The notes under the pieces are model-generated. The model searched no databases. It had not been told where the DNA came from and saw only the letters and a list, made by a program, of their open reading frames with translations. Positions 23,957 through 26,208 of a DNA stretch of 26,208 nucleotides are shown here, piece by piece. Positions within the stretch are counted from its first letter, which is position 1. Every line of letters begins with the position of its first letter. Origin of the DNA: Methyloligella sp. (lineage in GTDB: Bacteria; Pseudomonadota; Alphaproteobacteria; Rhizobiales; JALUTE01); contig JALUTE010000329.1 of assembly GCA_027058255.1 (NCBI GenBank), positions 1 to 26,208 on the forward strand. The letters are read 5' to 3'. Position numbers and translations under genes: made by a program.

Positions 23957-24379
23957 TCACAGCCAGAGCTGGCCGGCGATGAGAACGAGGACGCCGCCGC
24001 CGATTCCCACGGCGAGAATGCGCCGGCCCAGATAATACGCGGCGATGCCTGCGGCGAAGGCGAGCACGCGCAGCCAAAGGGGCACGCCCTCCAGCGCGCC
24101 GGGCGCGAAGATCACCATGCGTGTCACAAGCCCGGCCACGAGCGCCGTGGAGACAGCCCGCACCCAGATGAGGATTTCGCTGTCGAGGCTCAGATTCTTC
24201 GAGAAGATCACGCCCGCCCAGCGCCAGGGCTCGGTGACCGCGAAACCCGCGAGCAGGATCAGACCATAGGCCGTCCAACCGCTGCCGAACAGCTCGGCGG
24301 CCGCGCGCCCCGCCCCCTGCCCGCTCTGGGCCCCTGCGGAAAGGGCGGCACCCGCCGCCAGCATCAGCGCCGTCGCCAT
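23957..24379 (-). CDS. azlD: Branched-chain amino acid exporter small subunit, AzlD family
   Basis: 140-residue integral membrane protein, the small partner of AzlC. Hydrophobic segments lie at about 1-16, 36-52, 73-93 and 101-138. The motif TEPWRWAGVIFSKNLSLDSE (49-68) followed by ILIWVRAVSTALVAGLVTR is typical of AzlD. With AzlC it exports valine, leucine, isoleucine or analogues, as YgaZH does in E. coli. The start ATG 24379 lies 16 bp inside the end of azlC, so the two are translated in a coupled way. The N-terminal segment GAQSGQGAGRAAAELFGS is a polar loop. Convergent with the HIT gene, with a nested stem-loop between. Function is by family; the exported substrate is not shown by the sequence. 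Confidence 0.88.
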   Translation of the reverse strand: MATALMLAAGAALSAGAQSGQGAGRAAAELFGSGWTAYGLILLAGFAVTEPWRWAGVIFSKNLSLDSEILIWVRAVSTALVAGLVTRMVIFAPGALEGVPLWLRVLAFAAGIAAYYLGRRILAVGIGGGVLVLIAGQLWL

Positions 24380-25155
24380 GGCATGCGCCCTCCGGCGCCC
24401 TCGCCCCGCGCCATGCGCCCCACCGCATAGGCCATCGTGCCGCCGATCAGCCCTGTCGCCAGGAGATCGAAGCCCGGCATGAAAAGGAACAGCAGAGGAC
24501 CCAAGGCCGACCCCAAGAGGACGGCGAGTTGATCCTCGCGCGTCTGCATGGTGGCAACCAGGGAGAGGATGAAATAGACGGGCGTGAGAAAGAGCAGCGC
24601 CGCGGCGATGACCACGGGCACCTCGCGCGCAAGGGCAAATCCGGTGACCGTGCCGACGAGCGTGGCCGTGCAGAGTGCCGAGCCGAAGCCGATGTAATAG
24701 GGCAAACGCAGGTCCCGCGGCACGAAGGGCAGGCGCCGGCGCGCCTCGATCCAGGACGTGACCGCGATGAAATGGCAGGCGACGAACTCGAGCGCCCGGC
24801 GCGCCCGCGTGCCCCGCATCTCGGGCATCAGGGCCACCGTCATGGGCATGAGCCGGACCGCGGTCAGCATGACCGCGAAGGCGGCGGTGCTGATGGCGGC
24901 CCCGCGGGCGAGCTGATCGGCGAGGACCACCTGGCCCGGCAAGGCGAAAATCGTCGCCGTCGTGAAAAGCGCCTGTCCGAGCGTGAAGCCCGTCTCGTGC
25001 GCCAGCGCACCGAAGCCGATGAAGGTGCAGAAGAGAACCACGGCGGGTGTCGAGGGCACGGCCGCCGCCCCGCGCAGCATGGCGCGGCCGGGAGCGATCT
25101 CGCCCGCCCACGCGCTCTCGCCCTCCTCTGCGGCCTTGTCCTCCCGCACCGTCAT
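24364..25155 (-). CDS. azlC: Branched-chain amino acid exporter large subunit, AzlC family
   Basis: 263-residue inner-membrane permease subunit. After a polar N-terminus (1-25) come several hydrophobic segments, starting with TPAVVLFCTFIGFGALAHET (36-55). The family blocks ALFTTATIFALPGQVVLADQ (62-81) and VMLTAVRLMPMTVALMPEMR (94-113) are clear. It partners AzlD in export of branched-chain amino acids and analogues. The start ATG 25155 has a modest GGGACGG upstream; the stop at 24364 lies within azlD, a 16-bp overlap. The C-terminus (RMARGEGAGGRMPWRRR) is basic and cytoplasmic. No Lrp-like regulator is visible nearby; the LiuR-like gene 2 kb away is on the other strand and belongs to another operon. 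Confidence 0.92.
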   Translation of the reverse strand: MTVREDKAAEEGESAWAGEIAPGRAMLRGAAAVPSTPAVVLFCTFIGFGALAHETGFTLGQALFTTATIFALPGQVVLADQLARGAAISTAAFAVMLTAVRLMPMTVALMPEMRGTRARRALEFVACHFIAVTSWIEARRRLPFVPRDLRLPYYIGFGSALCTATLVGTVTGFALAREVPVVIAAALLFLTPVYFILSLVATMQTREDQLAVLLGSALGPLLFLFMPGFDLLATGLIGGTMAYAVGRMARGEGAGGRMPWRRR

Positions 25156-25294
25156 GAATGCCGTCCCGTCCCTGGCCTCGCGTCAGCCCGACCTCGGCCA
25201 ACGCATCACGCACCCGTCATGGCGTCAAGCCCTTCAAGGGTGGAGGGGCCGAGCGCCCACGCCCCTGCCTTGGCGCACGCCCCTGTCTGCGCCC

Positions 25295-26208
25295 TCACCG
25301 CACCTTCTCGCACCAGAGCTGATACATGCCCTCGAACAGGCGCGGGCGCGCGCGCTCCATCGCCTCCCAATGGGAAAGCTGGCCCGGCCAGGGATCTGAC
25401 GGGAAGCGCGACTCGAAATCCGCCCAGACCGGCTCCGGCACCGTGAAGCCGCGAAAGGCAAGCCCCGCCTCGTCCAGAAACGCCGCGATCTCGGGCAGGG
25501 TGAAATGCTGCTCGCAGGGATGCAGGGCGAGATCGCGAAAGTCGGCAAGCGTATAGAAGTCGGCCGACCGGACGAGATCGCCGCCAGGCTCGCCTTCGCC
25601 GCGCTCCATCAGGCGCGCCCTGTAGGCCCGTGCCTCCTCGTCGCTGCAATCGGGCCCGGGATGGTCCGGCATGCCGCGCAGCGCCGCGAGGGAGGCGCGC
25701 GCATGGGCGCTGTAAAGGCCGATAAGCATCAGCCCGCCCGGCTTGAGGCACTCGACCAGCCGCCGCCAGCCTTCGAGGGGATCGGCCATGTGATGCAGCA
25801 CGCCCACGCTCTCGATGATGTCGAACTGGCGCTCCAGCCGGCCGATATCGAGAATGTCGCCCTGCATGAATGAAATGTTCTCGATCCCCATCGCCCGGCT
25901 CATGCGCGCTCCGTAGGCAAGGCTCCGCCGGCTGAGATCGAGAGCGAGCACCCGCGCCGGCGCGCCATGGCCAAGGGCGGTCAGCACCGCGTGATGGCCC
26001 GTGCCCGCCCCCGCGATCAGAATGTCGATCCCCGCCTCACGCGTCAGGCGCGCAAGCGTCTCGGCGGAAAAGAAGCGTGCCAGCGCCCGTGTGAGCGATC
26101 CGGGGCGCGGCCGGCTGATGCTGCGCCAACGCGGATAGGGCGCCGCCTCATATTGCCGGGCGACCCTGCGCGAGGTCTCGTCCGTGAGGGGCCTGAGCCC
26201 GGGAATCG
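25295..26208 (-). CDS. Class I SAM-dependent methyltransferase, 5' end outside the window (partial)
   Basis: The minus-strand frame is open from the window edge to TGA at 25295, giving at least 304 residues without a start. The segment RQYEAAPYPRWRS followed by LIAGAGTGHHAVLTALGHG (SAM motif I) and VLALDLSRRSLAYGARM is typical of methyltransferases that follow TPR repeats in alphaproteobacteria. Later motifs are FMQGDILDIG, FDIIESVGVLHHMADP and LKPGGLMLIGLYS. A GTG at 25987 would remove motif I and is not the start. The C-terminal part (GPDCSDEEARAY, DLALHPCEQHFTLPEIAAF) is the usual tail of this family. The methylated substrate is unknown. TPR repeats, if present, would lie beyond 26208. azlC starts 139 bp downstream on the same strand. 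Confidence 0.88.
   Translation of the reverse strand, partial: IPGLRPLTDETSRRVARQYEAAPYPRWRSISRPRPGSLTRALARFFSAETLARLTREAGIDILIAGAGTGHHAVLTALGHGAPARVLALDLSRRSLAYGARMSRAMGIENISFMQGDILDIGRLERQFDIIESVGVLHHMADPLEGWRRLVECLKPGGLMLIGLYSAHARASLAALRGMPDHPGPDCSDEEARAYRARLMERGEGEPGGDLVRSADFYTLADFRDLALHPCEQHFTLPEIAAFLDEAGLAFRGFTVPEPVWADFESRFPSDPWPGQLSHWEAMERARPRLFEGMYQLWCEKVR

Noticed and set aside
24529..25446. 305-codon plus-strand frame opposite azlC
   Set aside because: Shadow of the azlC membrane protein; hydrophilic Arg/Gly/Glu composition without domains.

Overview
The window is a GC-rich stretch of bacterial chromosome, almost certainly from an alphaproteobacterium. The evidence is the gene order around rne (amiC, mrcA and prfB divergent from rne), an RNase E with a long acidic insertion in its S1 domain and a C-terminal Gly-Trp-Trp motif, a NodE/NodF-like synthase and carrier pair, and a LiuR-like MerR regulator next to an acyl-CoA ligase. 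I cannot name a genus. It reads as core chromosome: I see no insertion sequence, phage gene, CRISPR array, tRNA or rRNA.

Layout. Positions 1-919 hold the 3' end of alaS and a beta-carbonic anhydrase. Positions 959-3652 (minus) hold a Zn/Cd/Pb-type P1B ATPase with a recognisable MerR-family (CadR/PbrR/ZntR-type) promoter and a downstream SpoIIAA-like protein. Positions 3662-9778 (minus) hold amiC, mrcA (PBP1A), prfB and a HAD phosphatase: cell-wall hydrolysis and synthesis followed by translation termination. prfB is split by its classical programmed +1 frameshift (CTT TGA C after AGGAGG), so a simple ORF call loses its first 53 residues. Positions 9779-10713 are a 935-bp divergent intergenic region with a hairpin-rich rne leader. 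rne follows (10714-13638).

Positions 13785-15149 (minus) encode a membrane class III nucleotide cyclase. Positions 15439-16089 (minus) encode a lipoprotein with a possible Cys-His-Asp catalytic set. trmFO lies on the plus strand at 16394-17809, preceded by a terminator-like hairpin. Positions 17840-19458 (minus) hold the NodE-like ketoacyl synthase and a small acyl carrier protein. They are divergent from a FadD-like ligase and its overlapping MerR gene (19830-22045). A FemAB/GNAT-like protein and a HIT protein follow. The right end (minus) holds azlD, azlC (branched-chain amino acid exporter) and a methyltransferase cut off by the window edge.

Themes: fatty-acid activation and elongation around 17.8-22.0 kb; envelope and RNA housekeeping around 4.5-13.6 kb; metal efflux at 1-3.7 kb. 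All four convergent gene pairs are separated by a short gap containing a GC-rich stem-loop without a U-tract. No wholly new multi-gene system is evident. The best leads are the lipoprotein, the NodEF-like pair, the metal-responsive promoter without an adjacent regulator, the structured rne leader, and the cyclase whose usual transition-state Arg is Lys.
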